The notes under the pieces: generated by a model
The model's database searches: none
Seen by the model: only the letters and a program-made list of their open reading frames with translations
Told to the model about the DNA's origin: nothing
Translations under genes and position numbers: made by a program
Shown here: positions 54,130 to 64,000 of the stretch, one piece after another
Layout of the letters: each line of letters starts with the position of its first letter
How positions within the stretch are numbered: the first letter of the stretch is position 1
Assembly (NCBI RefSeq): GCF_950295315.1
Contig: NC_080172.1
Span: forward strand, 113,709,267-113,773,266
DNA length: 64,000 bases
DNA from: Erinaceus europaeus
Lineage: Eukaryota; Chordata; Mammalia; Eulipotyphla; Erinaceidae
Direction: 5' to 3'

Positions 54130-54613
54130 GTTCAAAGTTAGGCAGGCTGGAAATATGTATCCACCTACCAATATCCATGTCCAGTAGAGAAGCAGTTACA
54201 GTAGTTAGATCTCCCACCTTCTGCTCCCCAAAGAGAATTTTAATTCATATGCCCATTAGGGAAGAAACAAATGGCAGTGGGAAGATAGTCAGCAGGCCCT
54301 GAACTCCAATTCCATCAAGAACCAGAAAATGAAGAGGAGAAAACAGAGGGACATTTGGATATAGTATAGGTATAGGTGTGACTTGTGACTTGGAAAGGAA
54401 GAGAAGATGGGATCATGGAAAAAAGTGGGTAAATATGTACAAGTATGGACAGATGAAGAAATAAGAGTCAACTCATATCTGCAATGTTAGGAGAACTGCT
54501 ATAGCTCCCAATGGAGGGAATGGGGACACAGAACTCTGGTGGCAGGAACGGTGCAAATTTATCTTGTAGTTTTCTAAATCAATATTAAATCACTAATAAA
54601 TTTATTTAAAAAG
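54130..54613 (+). mobile_element. old L1 3' end
   Basis: GTATCCACCTACCAATATCC, CTCCCACCTTCTGCTCCCC, CAATGGAGGGAATGGGGAC, CTCTGGTGGCAGGAACGG, ends CACTAATAAATTTATTTAAA. Confidence 0.85.
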
Positions 54614-54729
54614 TTGGATCCTCCAGCCAGCTTTATGACTAATGAGGCAGTCCTTTTCTCAAAGGTAGGCTCAGATGCCTAGCAGGTGATAACTAGGTTC
54701 TTCCCTTGGTCTACTTTTGTTTCATTGTT

Positions 54730-55350
54730 TTAAGCAACTTTATTGAGGTCTGATTTACATAAAATCTCATTCCCTCATCTTAAGAGGGCAATTCAACTTG
54801 CTTAGCATATTCACAGAGCAGCAACCCTCTCCATCTGATGTCCAAACATGGTCTTTACTCCCTGCCCCCATAAGAAGTAAACTAATTCTTCCTCCTCATT
54901 CTCTCCCCCAGCCCCAGGCCACACACTAGTCTCTAGTTCTGTCTCTCTGGTTTTATCTGTTCTGAGTCTTTCCTATAGGCACCACTGCAGGGCAGCAGGT
55001 GTCCTTTTGTGTCTGCCTTCTTTCACAGAGAGCTAATGTGTTTTTTGAGGCCATTCATGCAGTAGCACGTTCTTTTGACTGCTGAAGAATTGACCTATTG
55101 TGTAGACACGCCATAATCCACCTATCTACCGCGTAAGAGACATTTGGGTTCTTCCAAAATAATGCTGGTATGGACATTACTACAACTTTTTTCTGTGTAT
55201 GGATATGTTTTGATTTCTCCTTGGAAGATACCTTGTAGTGAAAGTCCTGGGTCATGAGGTAATTCTATATCCAATAGCTTGAGGAATTGCTAGACCATTT
55301 TCCAAAGGAGCTGTAGCAGCTTAGATTCCCACCAGCAATACAAGAAGGTC
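54730..55350 (-). mobile_element. ancient mammalian-wide L1 3' end
   Basis: CTTTATTGAGGTCTGATTTAC start and later GGTATGGACATTACTACAAC, GGTCATGAGGTAATTC, CCCACCAGCAATACAAG are classic ancient L1 3' text, heavily diverged. Confidence 0.78.
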
Positions 55351-55356
55351 CGAGCT

Positions 55357-55645
55357 TCAGGGGATGAGCAGTGGTGTACCCAGTTAAGTGCCCATATCAC
55401 TATGAACAAGGACCTGGGTTTGAGTCCCCACTCCCCACCTGCAGGGGGAATGCTTCATGAGTGGTGAAGCAGTTCTACAGATGTCTATCTTTCTCCACTC
55501 TTCTCTATCTCCCTCCCCTCACAATTTCATTATATCCTGTCAAATAAAAAATAGAAAAAAATGGGGGAAATGACTGCACCAGGAGCAGTGGATTTGTAGT
55601 GAAGTCACCAAGCCCTAGCAATAACCCTAGTGGGGAAAAAAAAGG
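55357..55645 (+). mobile_element. SINE-A long form, old
   Basis: GGGGATGAGCAGTGGTGTACC, hairpin CTTCATGAGTGGTGAAG, 3' module CAGGAGCAGTGGATTTG to AATAACCCTAGTGGGG and A-run. Confidence 0.87.
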
Positions 55646-55789
55646 GTTCTATGTTCTCTGTGGCCCCTGTTTTCAATGTACAACTTTCCTGGACTTTATA
55701 ACTCTTAATTTTACTCCTAACTTCTGAGTCCTTGACCACCTACCTGACTTCCTCAACCCCTGTTCTCCCTCTCCCTCCACCCCCTTCCT

Positions 55790-56075
55790 CCTCCAAGGTT
55801 ATTACTGGGGCTCAGTGCCAGCACTTATGAATCCACTGCTTTTGGTGACATTTTTCCTATTATTATTACTATTATTATTATTATTATATATAGGACAGAG
55901 AGAAATTGAGAGATGAGAGAGACAGAGATACCTACAGACCTGCTATGACACTTTTGAAGTGCCCCACTCCTACAGGTGGGGAGTGTGGGCTCGAACCCAG
56001 AACCTTGCCGGGTCCTTGTGCTTAGTACTATTATGTGCTTATTAACCCAGTGAACTTACCCAGGTGCGTCCCACC
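55790..56075 (-). mobile_element. SINE-A long form, old
   Basis: CCTCCAAGGTTATTACTGGGG module, (ATT)n linker 55857-55888, hairpin, antisense B box GGGCTCGAACCC. Confidence 0.88.
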
Positions 56076-56105
56076 CCCTTCTTTCTGTCCTTTAGAAACT
56101 TGGGA

Positions 56106-56375
56106 CTTTTTCCTCTCTTTTTATTAGTGATTTAATATTGATTATGAAATTATGAGCTAAGGATATAATTCCACACCATTCCCACCATCAGAGTGCTGTG
56201 TCTCCGTCCTCTCCACTGGAAACTGCAGTAATTCTCATAAGGTCACAGCATGGGTTGAATACTATTTTTATAACTATATTTATCTCTATTTGCCCATTTT
56301 TTCCTGTTGTCCTACCTTCCCTCCCTTTCTATGTCACACCTAGACCTACTGCTAATTCTTTTTCCTTTAGCTTTC
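56106..56375 (-). mobile_element. old L1 3' end, fragment 1
   Basis: TATTAGTGATTTAATATTGA, CCACCATCAGAGTGCTGTG. Cut by the next fragment's T-rich start at 56376. Confidence 0.78.
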
Positions 56376-56406
<31 letters not shown>

Positions 56407-56864
56407 TAATAATCAACAAGACCATAGAAAAAGAGAAGTGCAATTCCCACTGCCAGAGTTCTGTGTCCTATCCCCTCCATTGAAAGCTTCTCTATTCTTT
56501 ATCCCTCCGGGAATATGGACCCAGGATCATTATGGGATGCAGAAGGTGGAAGGTTTGGCTTCTGTAATTGCTTCTCTGCTGAACATGGGTGTTGACAGGT
56601 GGATCTATACCCCTAGCCTGTTTCTATCTTTCTCTAGTAGGGCAGGAGTATGGAGAGGTGGGGTTTCAGGACACAATGGTGAGATTGTCTGCCCATGGAA
56701 GTAAGGTTGGTGTCATGATAGCATTTGCAACTTGGTGGCTGAAAAGCAGTAAGATATAAAGAAAAACAAATTGTTTAATAATCAAGAACCTAAAGGTAAG
56801 AATAAAGCAGATGAGATTTAGGGTTTCCATTTTGGAAAAACTAGGAAGTCTGTTTCAGGTATAT

Positions 56865-56913
<49 letters not shown>

Positions 56914-57511
56914 CAGAGCACTGTTCAGTTATGACTTATGGTGTGGTGCAGGGGATTGAACCTGGGGCTTTGGAGCCTCAAGAATGAGAGTCACTTTGCA
57001 TAACCATTATGCTATTTACCCTCTGCCCTTCAGGTATATTCTAAGGGGCCCACGACTTTACTAATTCTTGCTTGAGCTGACATCTAACATGCAGGTGGGG
57101 TAAAGGTATTGTCTGGGGAGATGCTGTCAGAGCTGGAAATAGCACCAGAAATCTGGATCAGGGAAGAGACTATCTCCCAAATATGGGGAAAGTATATTCA
57201 TACTATTAACTGTAAACTCCATCAATATAATCTGAGGTCCATATTCACCACAGGAACCTGTGAGATCTCTTCATCCCTGTAGGTCTGAGCTCACATTCTG
57301 TGGTCATAGCTGGGAATATCCTAGGCTGCACTCATTCCAGGACCCATCCTCCTCAAGTGACAGAGTAGGTTGACCCAGGATCCCTTCAGAGAGTGGGGCA
57401 GTCCCTACCATTACTTCTACTCAACTTCTAATGTATCAACCAGCTTTCTAACCATTGAGCTCTTCTAGCTGGTTACCCGAACCCCAACTCTACTATCATC
57501 AATTGTTGGGT
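56376..57511 (-). mobile_element. old L1 3' end, fragment 2, long
   Basis: (TTTA)n start, CAACAAGACCATAG, GGAATATGGACCCAGGATC, CTGGATCAGGGAAGAGACTATC and further 3'UTR/upstream text to the LTR edge. Interrupted by SINE-D. Confidence 0.84.
56868..57028 (-). mobile_element. SINE-D with perfect 14-bp duplication and 45-base pure A tail
   Basis: T-run 56867-56911 (A-tail on the minus strand), then GCCAGAGCACTG, antisense B box GGGGATTGAACCTGGGG, GGAGCCTCAAGAATGAGAG. Flanked by TTCAGGTATATTCT (56854-56867, 57029-57042). Confidence 0.95.
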
Positions 57512-57857
57512 TGTGTCACGGGAGAGAGAACTCGACCGGAGCCAACTGGGCTGCTGCTTACTCAGCGACATGAGAGAGGAACCAGGAACTCGTGGCTGAG
57601 CAGAAACGCAATGCAATGCCTTTATTGATCAGAGAAAACACATCTATATCTTTTGAAATGGAAGTGGCCGGTTGGAAAAGGAAATGGGTAGGAGAGTGGG
57701 TGGAGAGAAGAAAAGAGTTCGAAGGTAGCAAACTTCCATCTAACCAATGGGGATTAAACCAATGCCCTGCAGGCAGGGCGGGTCTCAGGCAAAACAATGA
57801 TTATGTAAATAGACCACAGCATTAAGCAATGCAGGGGACCTGGCATAATGACCAAAA
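57512..57857 (-). mobile_element. ERV-T LTR
   Basis: Plus-strand view TGTCACGGGAGAGAGAACTC, CTCAGCGACATGAGAGAG, AATAAAGG signal near 57617-57624 (antisense), ATTAAACCAATGCCCTGC and GGCATAATGACCAAAAA. Same family as 45212-45586 with decayed outer ends. No target duplication resolved. Confidence 0.82.
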
Positions 57858-58013
57858 ACCAATGGCCTGTGCATGATCACAGTCCTTCCCTATACTTGTA
57901 TTTCTTCCTCAGACTTTATTTTAAATAAGACCAAGTATAAACTTGCAAAAATGCACACATAAAATTCAAAACTAAGAACCTTGAGCACAATTTTTCAGAA
58001 CACTATTGCCTTT

Positions 58014-58024
58014 TTCTTCTTCTT

Positions 58025-58055
<31 letters not shown>

Positions 58056-58095
58056 TTCTTATTCTTCTTATTCTTATTCTTATTCTTATTCCTCT
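58014..58095. repeat. (TTC)n/(TTATTC)n microsatellite
   Basis: Pure TTC for about 45 bases, then TTATTC variants. Confidence 0.96.
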
Positions 58096-59557
58096 CCTCC
58101 TCCTCCTTGTTTCCTTCTAATTGACTGTTGAGGAATAACACCAAGTCCAGGGTTAAAAGGTTTGGCATAATATGGTCTTCAAGCAATAATTACACCAAAG
58201 AGAAAGAAATGAGTTATTGTTGCCCATAATTGTTCACCTTCTTTAGATACTGAATCTCAGTCCTTAGCTCACCAAATTCACTCAGCAAAAATTGCTAAGT
58301 AGTCTTACACTTCTGGGTTTGATTAGGCCTGATTCAATCGCATAGATGTTTTGAGGAGGGAAGCTCTCTTGCCAAGAAGCTTGAACTCTCTATGTGAGAG
58401 CAATGGCTCCATGCACCTATGCTATGTGAACCTGGAGAGTCTTGGGGAAAACTGGTCCAGAGGCTAAAGAGAAAAGCTGAGACCAACCTCTCCCTCCCCT
58501 AACAAAAGTCCCCACCTATTGCCTTGTTTTCACTGATGCTACTTGAATTTGAAACACTCCAGAGAGAGTGGCCTGCCACTGGGATCCCATGGAGACTTAT
58601 CCTGATTCAATTGGTCCACTCCTGTGATTAGGCTGGTCATTGGAGCCAAGTAAGAAGCCTAGCAGAGGAGAGGTGGGTCTTGCATGCCCTTGGCACCAGA
58701 GAACATTTACGATACATTCAATAGAGCTACTGCATCTCTAATGGACCCCAAATCCTCCCTCTGGTCCTGTGTGAAGGAGCCATGGTTCTGATTACATGGA
58801 GACCCTCTGGGGAAGCACTGTGAGGTCCCAGGGTCCAGCTAGAGCTATTGGGGATATAGTTCCCTTGCAACTTTGGGGGAAGGTACCGCTCCCATCATCC
58901 CCACTGGGTCTCTGGGACCAATCTCTTGAGTGGCAGACCAAGTCATTCTCGTCCTGTAATGAGTGGGTGGAGATCTTCTGAATTACTCAGTAGGTAACAC
59001 TTTACATTCAAACCCAGCATTGCAAGTTATTTCAGTGATGGCCATGAAAGCTTTTGTGCCTCATATTTCTTGATGCAGATTAGCTCTGCACCTCACAAAG
59101 GCCGTACATTCACATGCCCAGCACCACAAGGAAGGGGGCTGCGAGGTGCTGGCACTGGGTCAGAAGCCAGTGGAAAATGAAAAAAAGGATCTGCACTCCC
59201 TGAAGCTTCCTGAGAGACAATGGCCCCAGGCTTCTGAAGGTTTTCTTTTCTACTCAGTTTCCCAGGAGTTTTCCAGACCTTTTGCCATGCCTCCTCAACC
59301 CCTAGATCTCTGGTGCTCAGAATTCAGCTCTGGAAGGAGGGATACCAAGATGCCTTGTATAGTGTCCTGGACCAGTGGCTTTGACAAAGTGATTTCCCCC
59401 CAGGGCTTTTTGAAAAGTAGAGTAAAGAAACCACTGCTTAGGACCAGGAGGCAAAGTGTGCAGAGGCTAAGAAGCCTCTGTCTGAACTTCATTTGTGGTT
59501 TTTCTGGCCTCACTGAGCAGCACTGGGCTGAGAAGAGAAACAGGAAGCTTCAAAGAC
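58096..59557. other. unique DNA, 1.5 kb
   Basis: Repeat-free. It holds a 140-codon plus-strand frame (59146-59568) with no domain, signal peptide or low-complexity explanation. Its last codons run into a SINE, so I treat it as chance. Confidence 0.5.
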
Positions 59558-60060
59558 GCCAGGTTTGAGCCCCTGCTCCCCACCTGCAGGGAAGACACCT
59601 CATGAGCACTGAAGCATCTTTCTTCCTATTTCCCCTCTCAATTTCTCTCTATCCTGTCAAAAACAAAGTAGGAGGGGGGAGGCAGGCGGTGGCACACCGG
59701 GTTAAGTGTACATAGTAGGAAGTGCAAGGACCAGCATAAGGATCCTGGTTCGAGCCTCTGGCTCCTTACCTGCAGGGCGATCGCTTCACAGGTAGTGAAG
59801 CATCAGGTCTGCAGGTGTCTATCTTTCTCGTCCCCTCTTTGTATTTCCCTCCTCTCTTGATTTTTCTCTGTCCTATCCAACAACAACAAAAATGGCTGCC
59901 TGGAACAGTGGATTTGTAGTGCAGGCACGGAGCCTCAGTGATAACTCTGGAGACAAAATAAATAAATAAATAAATAAACTAGAAAGAAAAAAAAAAGGCT
60001 GCTGCATCAGGCTCCAGAGATAACCCTGGTGTCAAATAACAACAACAACAATAACAATAA
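59558..60060 (+). mobile_element. truncated SINE-A/B split by a SINE-A
   Basis: 5'-truncated copy from GGTTTGAGCCCCTGC to TCCTGTCAAAAACAAAG, resuming at about 59996 with GGCTGCTGCATCAGGCTCC and a (CAA)n tail. Confidence 0.75.
59677..59985 (+). mobile_element. SINE-A long form
   Basis: GGGGAGGCAGGCGGTGGCAC, B box GGTTCGAGCC, hairpin with a 4-base insertion (GAAGCATCAGG), 3' module TGGCTGCCTGGAACAGTGG, (AAAT)n tail. Confidence 0.92.
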
Positions 60061-60165
60061 TAGACACTGGATTAAGATTTTGTGTGGGTTTCAAGCACTT
60101 ACTGCATATGTAGTACACTTATGGACATTGTTGAGTCCAAACATTAAAAAAATTAAGCTGGGTTT

Positions 60166-60370
60166 TGGGACCAGATGGTGGCTCACCTGTTTGAGTGCAC
60201 GTTATAATGCACAAGACCTCAGGTTCAAGCCCCAGTCCTACTTGCAGGGGGAAAGCTTTGTGAATGGCAAAGCAGGGCTGCAGGTGTCTCTCTTCTTCTC
60301 TGTCTTCCCCTTCCCTCTCTATTTCTGACTGTTTCTATCCAAGAAATAAATAAAAATAATTTAAAAAATA
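60166..60370 (+). mobile_element. SINE-B
   Basis: GGGACCAGATGGTGGCTCACC to CTATCCAAGAAATAAATAAAA. Confidence 0.89.
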
Positions 60371-60372
60371 AT

Positions 60373-60520
60373 GAAGTTGGTCTTGCAGTAATGAACTCTT
60401 TGCCATGTGCATTACCCGGGTTTGAGCCCAGCCCCTACCCCATTGAAAGAAGCTTCAGTTCTCTTTTCCCTCCTCCCTCTTTCCCCATTCTCTCTCTCTC
60501 TACTAGGAAATAAAGAAAAC
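60373..60520 (+). mobile_element. SINE-B-like, old, in tandem
   Basis: B box GGGTTTGAGCCC, decayed hairpin (GAAGCTTCAG), CT tract, GGAAATAAAG end. The head is poorly preserved. Confidence 0.65.
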
Positions 60521-60833
60521 ATTTCCTGTTCCCTGGAAGGTTAATGTCCTACCTTTAGAAGCCCTTCAGAAGTAATGATATACCAGACAAGAAAATGTAA
60601 CAGACCACTCAAGTGTTCATCAGCTCTGATGGATGGGGAGAGAGTGAAAGTCATATTTCATGCATGAGAAGCAATACTCTTCTGATTCATTAAGCTCCTC
60701 TCTCCTTGGGGTCACTTCTCTTCAGCAGTTCACAGCCTCCCACAATTTTTTTAAGTTTCCACGTAGATTTAGAGAAATCTAGATGAACAATTCTGAATAG
60801 TGCATAGTGTGCTCATCAAAAAGAAACTAAGTG

Positions 60834-61099
60834 GGAGTTGGGTGGTAGCGCAGTGGGTTAAATGCAAGGATCAGAGTAAGGATCCTGGTTTGAGCCCCCG
60901 GCTCTCCACCTGCAGGAAGGTCATTTCACAGGTGGTGAAGCAGGTCTGCAGGTGTCTTTCTCTTCCCCTCTCTGTCTCTCCTCCTCTCTCCATTTCTCTC
61001 TGTCCTATACAACAATGACATCAATAACAACAACAAAAATAACTACAACAATTAAAAAACAAGGGCAACAAAAGGGAATAAATAAATATTTTAAAAAAG
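60834..61099 (+). mobile_element. SINE-A short form
   Basis: GGGAGTTGGGTGGTAGCGCAG, with a head deletion of about 20 bases after GTTAAATGCAAGG. Flanked by AAGAAACTAAGT / AAGAAACTACGT. Confidence 0.92.
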
Positions 61100-61112
61100 A
61101 AGAAACTACGTA

Positions 61113-61650
61113 ACTTTGTGAAAAGTCCAGTACATTTTTAAGAATCTACTTTAAGTTTTCCATACATGCAAAATAAAATATTTAGATGCTGAAACCAAGT
61201 CAGATGAGTCCATGTCAGAACTCCAAGTAACCACACTTCAGGTACATCACAGTGTAGTTGAGAATGCAAGTAGCATTCTCGCATTCCTGTATGTGAAGAT
61301 TTTATTTTATTTAACCTGGCCACTGTGTTTCATTTTGATGGTTGTTATGTCTGTGTAGGGGGGGAATAAGATGAAAACTAGGTATCTGAAACTATAACCT
61401 GAAATAGTACCAATCTTGGTTCAGAGAACATATCTTCAGCAAAATCAGTTATAGTGTCAGTACCAGAGGCGTCTCAGAATTCTCGATCTCTGTATCTTAG
61501 TCCAATCATCCCTAGCAGTCTAGTTCAATTTTCTCTTGGAAAATATGTGTTATTATTAAAAGCAGCAGTGATTTTGTAAACTAAGTTTCTGATAGGTGAT
61601 TTTAGATATGCATTTCAAACCTTTCAAGAGATTCTGAAGTTCCCTATTTG

Positions 61651-61652
<2 letters not shown>
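61113..61652. other. unique DNA
   Basis: No repeat or gene recognised. Confidence 0.5.

Positions 61653-61683
<31 letters not shown>
61653..61683. repeat. (AAT)n microsatellite
   Basis: About ten pure AAT units. Confidence 0.96.
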
Positions 61684-61691
61684 GGCTGAAT

Positions 61692-61908
61692 GGGACCCAG
61701 GAAGTGGCGCACTTGGTTAAACACACACACTACAGCATGCAAGGACCAGGGTTCAAGCCTCTGGTCTCCCACCTGCAGGGAGAAAGCTTCATGAGTGGTG
61801 AGGCAGGGCTGCAGGTGTTTCTCTGTTGGTCTCCCTTTCTATCTCCCCCTTCCCTGCCAACTTCTCTCTGGCTCTATCCAAGAATAAATTGCTTAAATTA
61901 AAAATAAA
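61692..61908 (+). mobile_element. SINE-B
   Basis: GGGACCCAGGAAGTGGCGCAC, B box GGTTCAAGCC, hairpin, CTATCCAAGAATAAATTGC. Confidence 0.9.
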
Positions 61909-62054
61909 GGGTGAGTAAGCAAAGTAGGACATGTCACTATTCAGAGGACTTTAGGTATGTCTTTGTTTCCTCATTTCTAGCCCAAGGACACTTATTTGAA
62001 ATCCATTTTATGATGTTTCCCAGAGCTCCATCACCAGCTGTGAAACATATAAAG

Positions 62055-62428
62055 TTTTCTTTCTTTCTCTCTTTCTTTCTTTTTTTTTTTTTTTTTGCCT
62101 CCAGGGTTATTGCTGGGGCTTGGTGCCTACACTATGAATCCACTGCTTCTGGAGGCTATTTTTTCCACCTTTTGTTGCCCTTGTTGTTGTTAATGTTATT
62201 GTTATTGTTGTCATTGCTGTTGTTGATGTTGGATAGGACAGAGAGAAATGGAGAGAGGAGGAGAAGACAGAGAGGGGGAGAGAAAAACAGACACCTGCAG
62301 ACCTGCTTCACTGCCTGTGAAGCGACTCCCCTGCAGGTGGGGAGCAGCAGGCTAGAACCTGAATCCTTCCGCCAGTCCTTGCACTTTGCGCCACGTGTGC
62401 TTAACTCGCTATGTTGCCACCTGGCCCC
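62055..62428 (-). mobile_element. SINE-A, full-length long form
   Basis: (TTTC)n/T18 tail, 3' module GCCTCCAGGGTTATTGC, TTTTGTTGCCC linker, hairpin, head end GTTGCCACCTGGCCCC. All modules present. Confidence 0.93.
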
Positions 62429-62670
62429 CGAGAGTTCTCTTTCTTACAAACACAGCTGAAGATTTGTCTTCATTCCTTCAACTTGAAGGAATGTTGCTTA
62501 GGTACCTACAGTAGACTCAGCTGAGTGTTTAAATCGATGGTGCAGGAGGGAGGGAGGACTCATTCCTGCCCTAAGGAGCGGTCAGTCTAGCAGAGGAAAC
62601 TAACAGAGACAAAAGAAGTGCTGTGGCAATGGACTTCTGAGTTGCTCCAAGAGGACAGGTCAGAAGCCCT

Positions 62671-62730
62671 CTCTCTCCCTCCCTCTCTCTCTCCCTCCCT
62701 CCCTCCCTCTCTCTCTCTCTTTCTCTGTCT
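62671..62730. repeat. (CT)n/(CCCT)n microsatellite
   Basis: CT and CCCT repeats without a neighbouring SINE. Confidence 0.93.
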
Positions 62731-62957
62731 CTGTACAGCCACAATTTATAAAAAAATAACTGACTCTCCAGTGAAGACGAGGCCAAGAAAGAGGAGAGGA
62801 ATCCAGGTGGCTTAGTTCAAACAAAATGAACAGCAAGTAGAAAGCTGCTGCGGGTCTGGAGTGCTGAGTGTGCTCAACAAGCAGGGGTTAACTCGAGGTG
62901 TGCCTCTGAGGCCACACGAAAGGATTGGCTTTCTTTCTAAAGGTAGTAAAAGGACCA

Positions 62958-63195
62958 GGGCCGGGCGGTAGCACACCTGGTTGAGCGCACATGTCGCAAT
63001 GCACAAGGACCGGGGTTTGAGTCCCCGGTCCCCACCTAATATGGGGAAAGCTTTCTGAGTGGTGAAGCAGTGTGGCAGGTGACTCTCTGTCTCTCCCTCT
63101 CTGTCACCCCTTTTCTCTCCCTCTCTTTCACCCTCTTCCCTTTTGATTTCTGGCTGTCTCTATCCAATCAATAAAAAAGATAATAAAAATGTTTT
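62958..63195 (+). mobile_element. SINE-B, well preserved head
   Basis: GGGCCGGGCGGTAGCACACC, B box GGGGTTTGAGTCCC, duplicated TCTCTCCCTCTCTNTCACCC segment, CTATCCAATCAATAAAAAAG. Flanked by AAAGGTAGTAAAAGGA / AAAGATAGTAAAGGA. Confidence 0.91.
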
Positions 63196-63265
63196 CAAAA
63201 GATAGTAAAGGATTCTTTAATGGGACAGATGAAAACACAATTTGATTAAAACAATAGTTTCTAGG

Positions 63266-63530
63266 GCCAGGAGACAGTTTGGTTCACCTGCTGTACTATG
63301 CACAAGGTCGTGGGTTCTAATCTCAGCAGCAGAAGAGCACTATGCACATTGCTCTACCAGTGCGATAGAACAGCGTTGCGGCGTCTCTCCTTTCTGGTTC
63401 TCTCTCCCTCTGTCTCTTGCTGAGATTGAAATTTCCTTCATCTCAGATTTCTTTAATTTCAGAGGGGGAAAAGTGTCCACCAGGAGTGGTGAGATGACAC
63501 AAACACAAAGTCCTGGTAGCAAAACAAACA
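63266..63530 (+). mobile_element. SINE-E
   Basis: GGCCAGGAGACAGTTTGGTTCACC head, B-box-like GGGTTCTAATCTC, CT tract TTCTCTCTCCCTCTGTC, 3' module CCACCAGGAGTGGTGAG. Parallels 29826-30060. Confidence 0.6.
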
Positions 63531-63738
63531 AGCAGCCACCACACAGAAGAGTAGCATCTGAAAACCACTGTGACAACCTGATGGACGGTCGGTGGGTAAG
63601 GGAGAGGTGGTCAGGGAACCGACAAAGGGGTAACTGAACTACGTCGATGGTGCTGGAATAAAGAAAAGGGAACAGAGAGACAAGATATCCAGAAAGTAAA
63701 AAATCTTAGATAACTGGTAATTTAACATGGAGGGTTCT

Positions 63739-64000
63739 TTTATTTTTATATTTATTTATTCCCTTTTGTTGCCCTTGTTGTTTTATTGTTGTAGTTATTA
63801 TTGATGCCGTTATTACTGGATAGGTCAGAGAGAAATGGAGAGAGGAAGGGAAGACAGAGAGGAGAGAAAGAAAGACACCTGCAGACCTGCTTTGGCACCT
63901 GTGAAGCAACTCCTCTGCAGGTGGGGAGCTGGGGGCTCGAACCAGGATGCTTACGCCGGTCCTTGTGCTTTGCGCCACTTGTGCTTAACCCGCTGTGCTA
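63739..64000 (-). mobile_element. SINE-A short form, cut by window end
   Basis: TTTATTCCCTTTTGTTGCCC through hairpin and antisense B box GGGGCTCGAACC. The head continues beyond the window. Confidence 0.93.

Noticed and set aside
59146..59568. 140-codon open frame in unique DNA
   Set aside because: No domain, no supporting splice or promoter pattern, and it runs into a SINE at its end. Length is within chance for a 64-kb window.

Overview
The window is mammalian nuclear DNA with no recognisable host protein-coding gene. Roughly two thirds of it is transposable elements. The dominant repeats are tRNA-headed SINEs whose body (a hairpin module built on ACCTGCAG / CTGCAGGT, then a long pyrimidine tract) I recognise as typical of hedgehogs (Erinaceidae). 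I therefore infer Erinaceus or a close relative; this rests on my memory of those SINEs, not on a database search. All family labels here (SINE-A to SINE-E, old/young L1, ERV-T) are mine. SINE-A has a head with A box TAGCGCAGCGG and B box GGTTCGAACCC. SINE-B has the same body with a different head. SINE-C, -D and -E are other tRNA-like families. 'Old L1 3' end' is a 3'UTR family found in both orientations. 'Young L1' copies carry ORF2.

Layout. 1-7.4 kb: SINEs, an old L1 end, microsatellites and unique DNA. 7.47-10.47 kb: a composite endogenous retrovirus (ERV-T) inserted in an old L1. 10.5-16.6 kb: L1 and SINEs, then an ERV-T LTR that is itself split by a LINE of a kind unexpected in mammals. 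16.6-31.5 kb: SINEs, L1 ends, two solo LTRs with perfect 6-bp target duplications, a tRNA-Val pseudogene and the longest unique stretches. 31.9-35.7 kb: two rearranged L1s, one with a 462-bp tandem duplication and one 5'-inverted. 36-46 kb: SINEs, an L1 end, a GGAT satellite, two related old LTRs and an ERV-T LTR. 46.2-46.7 kb: second copy of the unusual LINE. 47-57.9 kb: L1 fragments, including a 2.5-kb minus-strand L1, and two further LTRs. 58-64 kb: unique DNA and SINEs.

The most striking item is the pair of LINE copies at 15.2-16.3 kb and 46.2-46.7 kb. They encode the C-terminal part of a Jockey/CR1-supergroup-like reverse transcriptase (YADD box, YLGVTLD block, terminal Cys/His motif). 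They are about 4.3% different over 514 bp without an indel, both frames are still open, and the stop codon is followed directly by (AAG)n with essentially no 3'UTR. This type of protein is familiar to me from arthropods and other invertebrates, not from mammals. I infer a recent, possibly horizontally acquired, LINE. The second notable system is the ERV-T family: its LTRs occur in long and short forms because a polypurine tract plus U3 start is duplicated inside the LTR, and one insertion has U5-type ends at both termini.

Nothing here forms an operon or pathway. Host function, if any, would lie in unique intervals such as 12.2-12.55 kb and 21.4-21.9 kb, which look like possible regulatory DNA but cannot be proven so from one sequence.
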